64,000 bases of DNA, taken from Streptosporangium pseudovulgare. GTDB lineage: Bacteria > Actinomycetota > Actinomycetes > Streptosporangiales > Streptosporangiaceae. A program made the position numbers and the translations under genes. The stretch spans positions 46,330-110,329 of the forward strand of contig NZ_BMQJ01000022.1 of the NCBI RefSeq assembly GCF_014648055.1. Reading direction: 5' to 3'. Below, piece by piece: positions 56,495-64,000 of the stretch (positions are counted from its first letter, which is position 1; the number at the start of each line of letters is the position of its first letter). The notes beneath the pieces are model-generated. The model was not told the DNA's origin. It searched no databases and worked only from the letters and a program-made list of their open reading frames with translations.

Positions 56495-57088
56495 TCAGGC
56501 GAACGGGCGGGACATCTGGTCCAGCGCCCTGCCCATCACCTCGCGCAGCGTCCGGCTCTCCTGCTCGGCGCACCACCACTGCATGGCGATGCGCAGCGCG
56601 GCCAGGAACGCGGCGGTGATCACCTCGGGATCGACGCCGTCCGGCCGCGCCCTTCCGGCCACCGCCCGGCTCAGCTCGCTCTCCAGCCGGACCCTGCTGG
56701 CCAGCTGCCTGGCCAGCAGGGAGGGGTGGCGCATGGCCAGGCGGGTGCGCAGGTGCAGCTCCCGGTCGGAGCCGCCGGCCTCGTCGGACTCGTCGTAGAG
56801 CTGTTCCAGCGCGTCGCGCAGCGCCTGCCAGGCGGAGCTGCCGGCCGGCTGCTCGTGGACGCGCCGTACCAGGGTGCCCAGGCGCTGCTCGTCGCCGTAC
56901 AGCAGCGCGTCCTCCTTGCCGTCGAAGTAGTTGGAGAACGTCCGGCGGGAGATGTTGGCGGCGTCGGCGATGGCCTCGACGGTGACGTTGTCCAGGCCGT
57001 GCTCGATGGCGAGCCGCAGCGCGGCCTCGTGCACCGCCTGGCGGGTCTCGGCCTTCTTGCGCTCGCGCAGCCCCGGTGTGATGTCCAT
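56495..57088 (-). CDS. TetR-family transcriptional regulator (MFS-linked)
   Basis: 197 residues. HTH at about 10-55 (RERKKAETRQAVHEAALRLA, VEAIADAANISRRTFSNYF). The C-terminal domain with WWCAEQESRTLREVM is of the type found in regulators of drug exporters. Divergent from the MFS transporter; the start lies beside an 11-bp inverted repeat. Confidence 0.92.
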   Translation of the reverse strand: MDITPGLRERKKAETRQAVHEAALRLAIEHGLDNVTVEAIADAANISRRTFSNYFDGKEDALLYGDEQRLGTLVRRVHEQPAGSSAWQALRDALEQLYDESDEAGGSDRELHLRTRLAMRHPSLLARQLASRVRLESELSRAVAGRARPDGVDPEVITAAFLAALRIAMQWWCAEQESRTLREVMGRALDQMSRPFA

Positions 57089-57104
57089 GATGCGGACGAG
57101 CTTA

Positions 57105-57147
57105 CCCAATGGGAATAAGTTCTCAATGCGCAAAGTTTCCCATTGGG
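57105..57147. promoter_or_regulatory. CCCAATGGGAA...TTCCCATTGGG operator
   Basis: Perfect 11-base inverted repeats (57105-57115 and 57137-57147) with a 21-base spacer. Each arm is itself nearly palindromic (CCCAnTGGG), so two dimers could bind 32 bp apart. It sits between the TetR and MFS starts. Confidence 0.7.
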
Positions 57148-57198
57148 CATGTATGGTGTCCGGGTTGCATTCCCTTCCCTCTTGATCGGAGGTTGCGC

Positions 57199-58785
57199 GT
57201 GAGCGCACAGCCGGCAGCGCCGCCCGCGGCGGAGCCGATGACCCACCGCGAGGTCCTCGAAGCCCTCAGCGGCCTGTTGCTCGTCCTGTTCGTCGCCATG
57301 ATCAGCGGCACCATCGTCTCGGTGGCGCTGCCGCAGATCATCGGCGCCCTGGAGGGCAGCCAGTCGCAGTACACCTGGGTCGTCACCGCCTCCCTGCTGG
57401 CCTCGACCGCCTCCACCCCCATCTGGGGCAAGCTCGCCGACCTGTTCAACAAGAAACTGCTGCTGCAGATCTCCATCGTGATCTTCATGGTGAGCTCGCT
57501 GGCCTGCGGTTTCGCGCAGAACACCGGACAGCTCATCGCCTTCCGCGCGCTGCAGGGCCTGGGCATGGGCGCCCTGCAGATCCTGGCGCAGGTCGTCATC
57601 GCCGCGATGATCTCTCCCAAGGAGCGCGGCCGCTACAACGGCTACCTCGGCGCGGTCATGGCCGTGGCCACGGTCGGCGGCCCCCTGCTCGGCGGCGTCA
57701 TCGCCGACACCTCCTGGCTCGGCTGGCGCTGGTGCTTCTTCATCGCCGTGCCCTTCACCATCGCCGCGTTCGCGCTGCTGGCCAAGACCCTGCACCTGCC
57801 GACCGTGCGCCGCGCGGACGTCAGCATCGACTACTGGGGCGCCACCCTCATCGCCGCCGGCGTCAGCGTCCTGCTCATCTGGGTCACCTTCGTCGGCAAC
57901 TCCTTCGACTGGCTCTCCTGGCAGACCGCGGCCATGGCCGGCGGCGGCGTGCTGGTGCTGGTGGTGGCCACCTGGGTGGAGGCGAAGGTCCGTGAGCCGG
58001 TCGTGCCGCTGCACGTCCTGCGGCGCGCCACCCCCGCGCTGGCCATCCTGGCCAGCCTCGCGGTCGGCATGGCCATGTTCGGCGGCTCGGTCTTCCTCGG
58101 CCAGTACTTCCAGATCGGCCGCGGCTACGGTCCCACCGCCGCCGGCCTGCTGACCATCCCCATGATGCTCGGCGTGCTGCTGTCGTCGACGATCAGCGGC
58201 CGGATGGTCTCGGCCAGCGGCCGCACCAAGCCCTACATCCTCGTCGGCCTGGTCGTGCTACTGGCGGGCTTCGCGGGCCTGGCCACCATCGACCACGAGA
58301 CCCCGATCCCGCTGATCTCGGTGTACATGCTCGCCGTCGGCGTCGGCGTCGGCATGTCCATGCAGAACCTGGTGCTGGTCGTGCAGAACACCGTCCCGCT
58401 GCGGGAGATCGGCGCCGCCAGCGGCGCGATCACCTTCTTCCGCTCCCTCGGCGGCACCGTCGGCGTCTCGGTGCTCGGCGCCGTCCTGGCCAACCGCGTC
58501 GCCACCGGCATCACCGAGGGCCTGGCCAAGGCCCACATCCCGGTCAGCGGCGGATCGGCGGCCGGCGGCAGCCTCAACATCGCCGCGCTGCCCGAGCCGG
58601 TCAAGACGATCGTCCGGGCCGCCTACGGCGATGCCACCGGCCACATCTTCCTGATCTCGGCGGGCATCGCCGTGGTCGGCCTCGTCGCCGCGGCGTTCCT
58701 GCGGCCCGCCCAGCTGCGCGACAGCCTCGACCTGCCCGCGCAGGAGGCCGGGGAGGCCGACGGGCGGAAGGTCGGCGCCTCCTGA
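57199..58785 (+). CDS. MFS multidrug exporter, DHA2 (14-TMS) type
   Basis: 528 residues with about 14 hydrophobic segments. SGTIVSVALPQIIGAL is TM1, the motif A-like GKLADLFNKKLLL is near 75 and the motif C-like GAVMAVATVGGPLLGGVIAD near 155. Proton-driven export of drugs or metabolites across the cytoplasmic membrane. GTG 57199 follows GGAGG. Regulated by the divergent TetR. A strong terminator follows. Confidence 0.95.
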   Translation: MSAQPAAPPAAEPMTHREVLEALSGLLLVLFVAMISGTIVSVALPQIIGALEGSQSQYTWVVTASLLASTASTPIWGKLADLFNKKLLLQISIVIFMVSSLACGFAQNTGQLIAFRALQGLGMGALQILAQVVIAAMISPKERGRYNGYLGAVMAVATVGGPLLGGVIADTSWLGWRWCFFIAVPFTIAAFALLAKTLHLPTVRRADVSIDYWGATLIAAGVSVLLIWVTFVGNSFDWLSWQTAAMAGGGVLVLVVATWVEAKVREPVVPLHVLRRATPALAILASLAVGMAMFGGSVFLGQYFQIGRGYGPTAAGLLTIPMMLGVLLSSTISGRMVSASGRTKPYILVGLVVLLAGFAGLATIDHETPIPLISVYMLAVGVGVGMSMQNLVLVVQNTVPLREIGAASGAITFFRSLGGTVGVSVLGAVLANRVATGITEGLAKAHIPVSGGSAAGGSLNIAALPEPVKTIVRAAYGDATGHIFLISAGIAVVGLVAAAFLRPAQLRDSLDLPAQEAGEADGRKVGAS

Positions 58786-58831
58786 CGGGTCACCACCACC
58801 ACCCGGCCACCTGACCGGGACCGGAAAAGCC

Positions 58832-58876
58832 GGAAAGGCCGCGCCCCCGCATCGCCCGCGGGAGCGCGGCCTTTCC
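58832..58876 (+). terminator. Terminator of the MFS gene
   Basis: GGAAAGGCCGCGC / GCGCGGCCTTTCC, perfect 13-base arms with a 19-base loop, 46 bp after the stop. Confidence 0.8.
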
Positions 58877-59239
58877 GCGTGCCGGCCTGGAAGCGCCGGA
58901 CCGTCATGAGGTCCCGGTGGCGATGAAGAGATCTCCGGCGAAGTGGCTACGGCGAGCAGGGGGCAAGGTTCCTCCGCGGCTTGAAGTTTTTCCTCCATCG
59001 GCCCAGCAGCGTGGACAACACGCGGCGGAAAGCTTCCGGGAACGGTTCAACGACAGCCTTGACGTCATGAGTGCTGACTACGACGAACAGCCCGGCGGCG
59101 CGGGGCCCGCCATCGACACATTCGTCCCGCTGCCGCGCCGCGGACCGGCCGTGACGCGGCGCCGCTCCTCGGCCGTGGGTGGCGGGTCCGGACCTGGGGA
59201 GACGCAAGGCGGGCCTCAGCGCATCGCGGAGATGAGCGC
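58877..59239. other. Leader of the decayed P450 cassette
   Basis: 363 bp without a recognised gene. A small frame from 59069 (MSADYDEQPGG) ends as ATGA over the next start, which could mean a coupled leader peptide or the tail of a lost gene, but it has no recognisable homology. Codon usage is ordinary. Confidence 0.3.
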
Positions 59240-60592
59240 ATGAACCCGCCCTCCGATCCGCCCGCGTGGCGGGAGTTGCTGGGCCGAGAGCATCTCGGCG
59301 CGGTGATCGTGCTGGCCGGCGGAGTGCTGGTCGGTGCGATCAACATCTACCTGGCGGCGAGCCTGCTGCCGACCGCGGTGGCCGACCTCGGCGGCGCGAG
59401 TTTCTACGCCTGGAACATGACGGTCTATCTCGTCGCCATGGTGATCGCGACGACGCTCACCGGCCGGTTGCTGTCCCGATGGGGGAATGTCGGCGCCTAT
59501 GTCCTCGGGTTCGCCACGTTCACCGCGGGCTCGCTGGCCTGCGCGCTGAGCCCGGCGATGGCGGTGCTGCTGGTCTCCCGGGGTGTGCAGGGGCTCGGGG
59601 CCGGGCTGTTGTCCGGGCTGGGATTCGCCGTCATCCGGGCGGCGCTGCCGGCCCGGCTGTGGACGCGCGGCGCGGCGCTGATATCGGCGATGTACGGCGT
59701 GGGGAACTTCGCCGGTCCGGCGCTCGGCGGGCTGTTCGCCCAGTTCGGGGCGTGGCGGCCGGCGTTCGAGGAGATGCTGGCCGGCCCGAACCCGGCCGAC
59801 CTGGTGGAGGCGATCGCGCTGCCGGTTCCCACGCTGGTGATCTGCGAACTGCTGGGAGTGCCCTACGCCGACCGCGCCTTCTTCCAGCGTGTGGCGGGCG
59901 CGCTGGTCATGGACGAGGGCGACCCCGCACAGGCCATGGCCGCCAGCGAGGAACTGAACGTCTACCTGGATGCCCTGGTGGAGGCGAAGAACGCCGAACC
60001 GGGCGACGACGTTCTCAGCAGGCTGGCCGTCGAGCAGTATCGCAGCGGCGCGATGACCCGGCGGGAGATCTCCACGATGGGTCAGCTCCTGCTGGTGGCC
60101 GGGCATGACACCACCGCGAACATGATCGCGCTGGGTACGGCCGCACTGCTGGCGCACCCGGCGCAGCTGGCGGCGGTCCGCGACGGGGATCCCGGGCTGG
60201 TGGCAGGCGCCGTCGAGGAACTTCTGCGCTACCTGTCCATCACCCACACCGAGGCCCGCCGCGTCGCGCGGGAGGACCTCGAGATCGGCGGCCGGCTGAT
60301 CCGCAAGGGGGAGGGCATCATCGTGGTGAAGAGCATCGCCAACCGCGACCCGTCGGCCTTCACCGCCCCCGACGCTCTCGATGTCCACCGCAGGGCCCGC
60401 CACCACGTCGCCTTCGGATACGGCGCCCACCAGTATCTGGGCCAGCCCTTGGCCCGAGTGGAACTGCAGGTCGTCTACGGCACCCTCTACCGGCGTGTCC
60501 CGACGCTGGCCCTGGCCGTGCCGCTGGAGCACCTGACGTTCAAACACCACGCCGTCTTCTACGGCGTCAGCGAACTGCCCGTCACCTGGTGA
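59240..60592 (+). pseudogene. In-frame chimera: N-terminal MFS transporter part fused to C-terminal P450 part lacking its haem Cys
   Basis: 450 residues in one open frame. Residues 1-~173 are the first five or so helices of a drug-exporter MFS protein (IVLAGGVLVGAINIYLAASL, RGVQGLGAGLLSGLGFAV). At about 175 (nt ~59762) the sequence changes abruptly to a CYP105-like P450 (EEMLAGPNPADLVEAIALPV) lacking the first ~125 residues. I-helix VAGHDTTANM and EELLRY are kept, but the haem loop reads FGYGAHQYLGQPLAR: the ligand Cys is Tyr399 (TAT, one base from TGT). Neither half can work as usual. Best read as the product of an internal deletion now decaying. Confidence 0.85.
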
Positions 60593-60623
60593 ACCGGGAA
60601 GGAGAGAACGAAGGGGAGAACGT

Positions 60624-60821
60624 ATGAAGGTCACCGTCGATCAAGACGCCTGCACCGGCTCGGGGCAATGCGTCCTCATCGCCCCCGACACGTTCGACCA
60701 GCGTGACGAGGACGGCATCGTCACGCTCCTCCACGACAGCCCGCAACCGGGGCTGCGGGAGGACGTTCGTGAGGCCGCCCGCATCTGCCCGGCCCTGGCC
60801 ATCCGGCTGACCATCTCGTGA
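60624..60821 (+). CDS. 3Fe-4S (single-cluster) ferredoxin of P450 type
   Basis: 65 residues. Cluster ligands are in CTGSGQC (Cys10, Cys16) and the distal CPALAI; the middle is acidic as usual for P450 electron donors. GGGGAG lies before the ATG. It follows the P450 part of the chimera by 31 bp and overlaps the reductase relic by GTGA, the order P450-ferredoxin-reductase. It is still intact and might serve the complete P450 at 54.5 kb. Confidence 0.93.
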   Translation: MKVTVDQDACTGSGQCVLIAPDTFDQRDEDGIVTLLHDSPQPGLREDVREAARICPALAIRLTIS

Positions 60822-61006
60822 ACCGGCCTTCCCGCATCGTGGTCGCAGGGCTTCGGCGGCCGGTCTGACCGTCGCCGAAGCCCCGCGCCGCAACGGGTTC
60901 ACCGGTTCCCTGACCCTGGTCGGCCAGGAGCCGCGGCCGCCCTGCGATCGGCCGCCGCCGTCCAAGCGGATCCTGCGTGGCACGTGGGACCCCGGCCGGG
61001 TGACGC
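60818..61006 (+). pseudogene. Ferredoxin reductase N-terminus, frameshifted and truncated
   Basis: From the GTG overlapping the ferredoxin stop the frame reads NRPSRIVVAG. One base is then missing near 60848, and the homologous reading continues in the next frame as SAAGLTVAEAPRRNGFTGSL, TLVGQEPRPPCDRPP and SKRILRGTWDP. This is the FAD-binding start of a rhodocoxin/putidaredoxin-reductase-type flavoprotein, about 60 of 400 residues. Similarity ends near 61006. Non-functional. Confidence 0.85.
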
Positions 61007-61013
61007 CACGCCG

Positions 61014-61180
61014 TCACGACGACCTCGCCACCACCTCATCGAGCCGGCCGGCCGCGGCCCGCGTCACGAACGCCGGCAGGACCGGGAACCCACGCTCCTC
61101 GCGCCGCTCCGGCCCCTGGAAGCTCTTCTTCCCGGACACGTCCGATCGGGAGACGATCGCGAAGTCACGCCAGGACCCAC
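61014..61180 (-). pseudogene. Fragment of an unidentified protein gene
   Basis: The frame ending at 61014 has strong codon-position bias and a protein-like sequence (RDFAIVSRSDVSGKKSFQGP, then FPVLPAFVTRAAAGRLDEVV), but no start, no ribosome-binding site, and it appears cut at its left end. I cannot name the family. It lies between the reductase relic and the MerR gene, consistent with deletion debris. Confidence 0.35.
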
Positions 61181-61236
61181 ATCGCCCGGGTGCCGCCGTC
61201 CGGACCGGGACGGCCCGGTGCAAGGGGTCCGTTCCC

Positions 61237-62019
61237 TCAGTGGGTGCCTGCTCTGGGGATACGGATGCCGGCGGCGCGGAGCTTGGTCTCGACGAGCGCG
61301 ACCCCCCGGGCCGCGGCCGATCCCCGCTCCTCGCCGTGGAGGGCGATCAGCTCGTACCGGGTCGCGGCCTCGGTGCTGGCTTGCAGACCGGTCACGATCT
61401 TCAGGTGCGCGGGGTTGGCGAGGAGGTGGTCGGCCATGGCGGTGGCGAGCTCGGCGATGCGCGGGTCGTCCGGTTCCCAGGCCGCGGCTTCGGCGCCGCG
61501 CTTGATCAGGGCGACGAACCGGGTGTCGTCGAGGGCGTGCTCGACATGAGTGAGGTAGTCGTCGAAGCCCTCGGGGACCAGTGCCCTGGCCAGCACCCAG
61601 CCCTCCCTGGCGGCCGCCACCTCGTCCGCGGAGAAGCCGAGGCCGGACAGCCGCCCCAGCAGCGCCACAGCACGGTCGGGCAGCAGAGCCCGGTCGCCGT
61701 CGGCGAGCCTGCGCAGCGTGTCACGCCGCGTGATCAGCTCCTCGATCCGCCCGGTGAGCTGCCGCTCGACGTCGCCGAGCGCGGCGGCGAACAGCGCGGG
61801 ACCGGCGTCGAGCAGGGGCCCGATCTCGGCCAAGGGCACCCCGGCGGCGGCCAGCGTCCGGGCCTGCACCAGCCGCAACAGCTCGGCCGATCCGTACCGC
61901 CGGTAGCCGGAGCCGTCGCGTTCCGGCTCCTTCACCAGGCCGAGCCTGTGGTAGTGCCGCACCGTCTTCACCGTGACGCCGACGAATGCCGCCGCCCGCC
62001 CGATCGTGACTCCGTTCAT
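61237..62019 (-). CDS. MerR-family transcriptional regulator
   Basis: 260 residues. MerR HTH at 1-70 (MNGVTIGRAAAFVGVTVKTV, RHYHRLGLVKEPERDGSGYR), then a coiled coil and a long C-terminal effector region of TipAS-like or unrelated type (HVEHALDDTRFVALIKRGAE). No metal-binding Cys. ATG 62019. No target gene is obvious; the serine hydrolase upstream on the same strand is a candidate partner, separated by 164 bp. Confidence 0.88.
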   Translation of the reverse strand: MNGVTIGRAAAFVGVTVKTVRHYHRLGLVKEPERDGSGYRRYGSAELLRLVQARTLAAAGVPLAEIGPLLDAGPALFAAALGDVERQLTGRIEELITRRDTLRRLADGDRALLPDRAVALLGRLSGLGFSADEVAAAREGWVLARALVPEGFDDYLTHVEHALDDTRFVALIKRGAEAAAWEPDDPRIAELATAMADHLLANPAHLKIVTGLQASTEAATRYELIALHGEERGSAAARGVALVETKLRAAGIRIPRAGTH

Positions 62020-62183
62020 CTGCAAAATCCTGCCTTGTGCTCGAACTCGGCGACTGAGCAGACCACAGCCGGGCATGTGGGCGGGCCACGCCGAGCCCGC
62101 CGGGCCCGGCGTGGCCCCGGTTCGCGTTCCGCCTGATGCACGACCGGAAGGGGCCACCCCTTGAGGCTACGGGTCACAGGTGC

Positions 62184-63383
62184 TCAGCCCGTCGGCTGGG
62201 CCGGATCGGCCCGCCTGCCGCAGAACACCTCGTTGAGGAGCCTCTGCTGGGCCTTCCGGAACGCTGCCGCGATGGACAGGTCGGCGTCGTCCACGCAGCC
62301 CAGCGCGGCGGTCAGGGTCTTACCGCCGTCGGGGGTGCCGTACATCAGCGCCGCGTGGCCCACGGCGGCGCCGTTGTGGGAGATGACGGTGCCGCCGCAG
62401 TCCGTGGTCACCACGAACACTCCCAGGCCGTAGTCCATGTTCGGGATGCCCGTCGGGTGCGGGGTGCACATCTCGGCCAGCAGTGGGGCCGGCAGCAGCC
62501 TGCCGCCCAGCAGCGCGGAGATGAACGTGGCCAGGTCCCGGGTGGTCGAGATCATGTCACCGCCGGTGGAGATCCAGGAGGGGTTCTGGCGGGTGACGTC
62601 GATCGTCTTCCGCTCGCCGGTGTCCTCGTACCGGTAGTAGGCGTGGGTGTGCGGCGCGGGGATCTCCGGCGAGGTGTCCGGCGCCACGGTGCCCGACAGC
62701 CCGAGCGGCCCCAGGATCAGCCGTTGCATCTCCTCCGCCTGCGTGCGGCCGGTGACCTTCTCGATCAGCAGCCGGGCCAGCACGTAGTTGGTGTTGGAAT
62801 AGCTCCAGCCCGTCCCCGGCTCGAACCGCGCAGGCCTGGACAACGCCAGCTCCACCAGCTCCTGCGGCCGGTAGGACCTGAACCGGTTGTCCACCCACTC
62901 CTTGCCCGTGGTGCCGTAGGGGATGGGGATCCCCGGCACGACCGTCCCGTCGTCGTAGACCTCGCCGGTGAAGTTGAACACCCCGCTGGTGTGCTGCAGC
63001 AGCATCCGCACCGTGATCCGCCGGTCCAGCCCGAGCTCGGGCAGATGGTCCGCCGCCGGGGCGTCCAGCCCGAGCCTGCCCTCGGCCACCAACTGCAGCA
63101 CCAGGGTCGCGGTGAAGGTCTTGGTGTTGCTGCCGATCCGGACGTGTCCGTTGATCGGTGGCTTGGCGGTCCCGCCCAGCTCGCGCGCCCCGGCGCTGCC
63201 GGCCCACTCGCCCCGCTCATCGTGCACGCGCAGCGACACCCCGATGAAACCGGACTCGACGATCTCCTCGATCGCCTTCTGCAGCTCCGGGCGATCCTGC
63301 CCGGATACAGCCTCCGGCACGGCCCCGCTGTCCGCGGCGATCCGCAGGGTGTTCTTGTCATGGTCGGAAAGGGCGATCGTCAT
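62184..63383 (-). CDS. Serine beta-lactamase-fold hydrolase (class C / D-Ala-D-Ala carboxypeptidase-esterase family)
   Basis: 399 residues. Nucleophile motif S-x-x-K in GSNTKTF (Ser85, Lys88), YSN at 195-197, and the third motif HNG in ISHNGAAVGH near 340. Without a signal peptide it should be cytoplasmic, which favours an esterase or peptidase role over beta-lactam resistance. The N-terminal 40 residues are unlike a leader. AGGGA precedes the ATG. Confidence 0.88.
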   Translation of the reverse strand: MTIALSDHDKNTLRIAADSGAVPEAVSGQDRPELQKAIEEIVESGFIGVSLRVHDERGEWAGSAGARELGGTAKPPINGHVRIGSNTKTFTATLVLQLVAEGRLGLDAPAADHLPELGLDRRITVRMLLQHTSGVFNFTGEVYDDGTVVPGIPIPYGTTGKEWVDNRFRSYRPQELVELALSRPARFEPGTGWSYSNTNYVLARLLIEKVTGRTQAEEMQRLILGPLGLSGTVAPDTSPEIPAPHTHAYYRYEDTGERKTIDVTRQNPSWISTGGDMISTTRDLATFISALLGGRLLPAPLLAEMCTPHPTGIPNMDYGLGVFVVTTDCGGTVISHNGAAVGHAALMYGTPDGGKTLTAALGCVDDADLSIAAAFRKAQQRLLNEVFCGRRADPAQPTG

Positions 63384-63550
63384 GGTGGTTTGTCCCTCGG
63401 ATCCGTTGTGTCCCGGCCGGCGTCGTGCCGCTGCGCCGAGCTTCCACCCTGACCCAAGGTCAATCTCAACCGTGATCTGGCTCACAGCCGCTTCGGGGGC
63501 GGGAGGCCGTCCCCCGCCGGGGGTGACAGTCGTGTCCCGCGCGGTCCGGC

Positions 63551-63678
63551 GGTGTTCCGTAAGGCGATTCCCACCGGAGCACCGCCCGATCGGACCGGCA
63601 CCCCGGCTCACGGTGTTCCGTGCAGGTGTTCCGGTAACGGGGGGCTGTACGGAACACCTGAGGGCGTGCACGGAACCC
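63551..63678. repeat. Array of GGTGTTCCGT motifs, direct and inverted
   Basis: GGTGTTCCGT at 63551-63560 and 63612-63621, GGTGTTCCGG at 63625-63634, and the inverted ACGGAACACC at 63649-63658 and ACGGAACCC at 63670-63678. Five near-identical words in 128 bp just before the recombinase relic suggest a recombinase or regulator binding region. Confidence 0.65.
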
Positions 63679-63683
63679 GCGCC

Positions 63684-63845
63684 GGCTGCGCCCGCTGCTC
63701 GACCGGCGGGCAAGACGCGATCATCCAGATCCGGCGACCCCTGGCTCTCGGCATCCCCGAGGGTCGGATCCACATCGACCGCGGCTTCTCCGGCACCACC
63801 CGTCATGATCGCGGCGGCCTCGATCGGGCCTTCGCCGCGGTGTGA
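63684..63845 (+). pseudogene. Serine recombinase (resolvase) N-terminal relic
   Basis: About 53 codons encode GCARCSTGGQDAIIQIRRP, LALGIPEGRIHIDRGFSGTT and RGGLDRAFAAV, matching the catalytic-domain start YARVSTxxQ...RIyxDxGxSGt...RPgLxxaL of resolvases, with the catalytic Ser in ARCST. It has no start of its own and ends at a TGA directly after AAV. A fragment of a lost mobile element. Confidence 0.75.
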
Positions 63846-63881
63846 GTGCGATCGTTGACTCCTACATCCCTGGTGAGTAAT

Positions 63882-63911
63882 TTTGTCAGGACATAGATTT
63901 GTCCTGACAAA
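63882..63911. promoter_or_regulatory. 12-bp perfect inverted repeat operator upstream of the right-edge gene
   Basis: TTTGTCAGGACA-TAGATT-TGTCCTGACAAA, 21 bp before the start codon and in an AT-richer stretch. Placement and symmetry indicate a repressor site; the family is unassigned. Confidence 0.7.
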
Positions 63912-63931
63912 CTCTTCCTGCGGAGGATGCC

Positions 63932-64000
63932 ATGGCTGCCAGGGTGGCCGAGATCGTGCGCACGCGGGTCCACAATCCCGAGGCGATCGCCGAGGCGGCG
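63932..64000 (+). CDS. Start of a gene cut by the right edge
   Basis: 23 codons are visible, MAARVAEIVRTRVHNPEAIA continuing off the window. GGAGG is five bases upstream of the ATG, and a strong palindrome precedes it. The words RVHNPEAIAEAA resemble the N-terminus of Cgl0159-type (beta/alpha)8 proteins in inositol-catabolic loci, but this is too short for assignment. Confidence 0.55.
   Translation, partial: MAARVAEIVRTRVHNPEAIAEAA

Noticed and set aside
58917..59243. Hypothetical 108-codon gene before the MFS-P450 chimera
   Set aside because: No recognisable motif, weak start and low-complexity composition; the ATGA overlap alone is not enough to call it.

Overview
The window is very GC-rich DNA with frequent GTG starts, ATGA/GTGA stop-start overlaps and almost no gene-free space, as in a filamentous actinomycete. 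The block garA-like FHA gene / MerR / DUF151 nuclease / MerR / glycine riboswitch / gcvP (13.1-18.7 kb) matches the locus known from Mycobacterium and other Actinobacteria. The gene content fits the Streptosporangiales (Streptosporangium/Nonomuraea-like), but the family assignment is inference. No tRNA, rRNA or CRISPR array was seen.

Layout. 0-6 kb: a flavohemoprotein cut by the left edge, a class-I-amidotransferase-like gene without its catalytic Cys, an enoyl-CoA hydratase, a SRPBCC protein, an acyl-CoA dehydrogenase and a phospholipid-methyltransferase-like enzyme. 6-9.2 kb: a histidine kinase/response regulator pair and a small membrane protein. 9.5-18.7 kb: a CDP-alcohol phosphatidyltransferase, a sugar nucleotidyltransferase fused to a degenerate phosphomutase, then the garA-gcvP block. 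18.9-25.9 kb: small enzymes and regulators (TPR protein, His-rich methyltransferase, hydrolase, TetR, NmrA-like reductase with a divergent WYL regulator). 26-27.4 kb: the principal sigma factor. 28.2-32.1 kb: menE, menB and menD; menF lies at 49-50 kb. Together these show the classical o-succinylbenzoate menaquinone route. 33-40.3 kb: a stress-protein gene and a chaperone operon dnaK-grpE-dnaJ(CbpA type)-cbpM-clpB. 40-48 kb: a large LuxR-family ATPase regulator, a secreted protein, GntR/inositol-phosphatase divergent genes, a YigZ protein, a DedA protein and an orphan histidine kinase. 50-58.8 kb: a secreted SGNH hydrolase, an FBP zinc-finger protein and three regulator/target pairs (WYL/hydrolase, TetR/P450, TetR/MFS exporter), each with palindromes between the divergent genes.

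58.9-63.9 kb is a zone of decay: an in-frame MFS-P450 chimera whose haem-ligand Cys is Tyr, an intact 3Fe-4S ferredoxin, a frameshifted and truncated ferredoxin-reductase start, another gene fragment, and a serine-recombinase relic beside an array of short repeats. A MerR regulator and a beta-lactamase-fold hydrolase sit intact among them.

Two sequence-level patterns cut across the window. First, a structured ~110-bp dispersed repeat occurs four times, each time starting a few bases after a stop codon and in the same sense as the gene it follows. Second, short tandem duplications that include the stop codon recur at gene 3' ends (9.16, 28.2, 33.7, 48.97, 54.3 and 56.4 kb). Several regulator genes also look leaderless, with a TAnnnT box 6-8 bases before the start codon.
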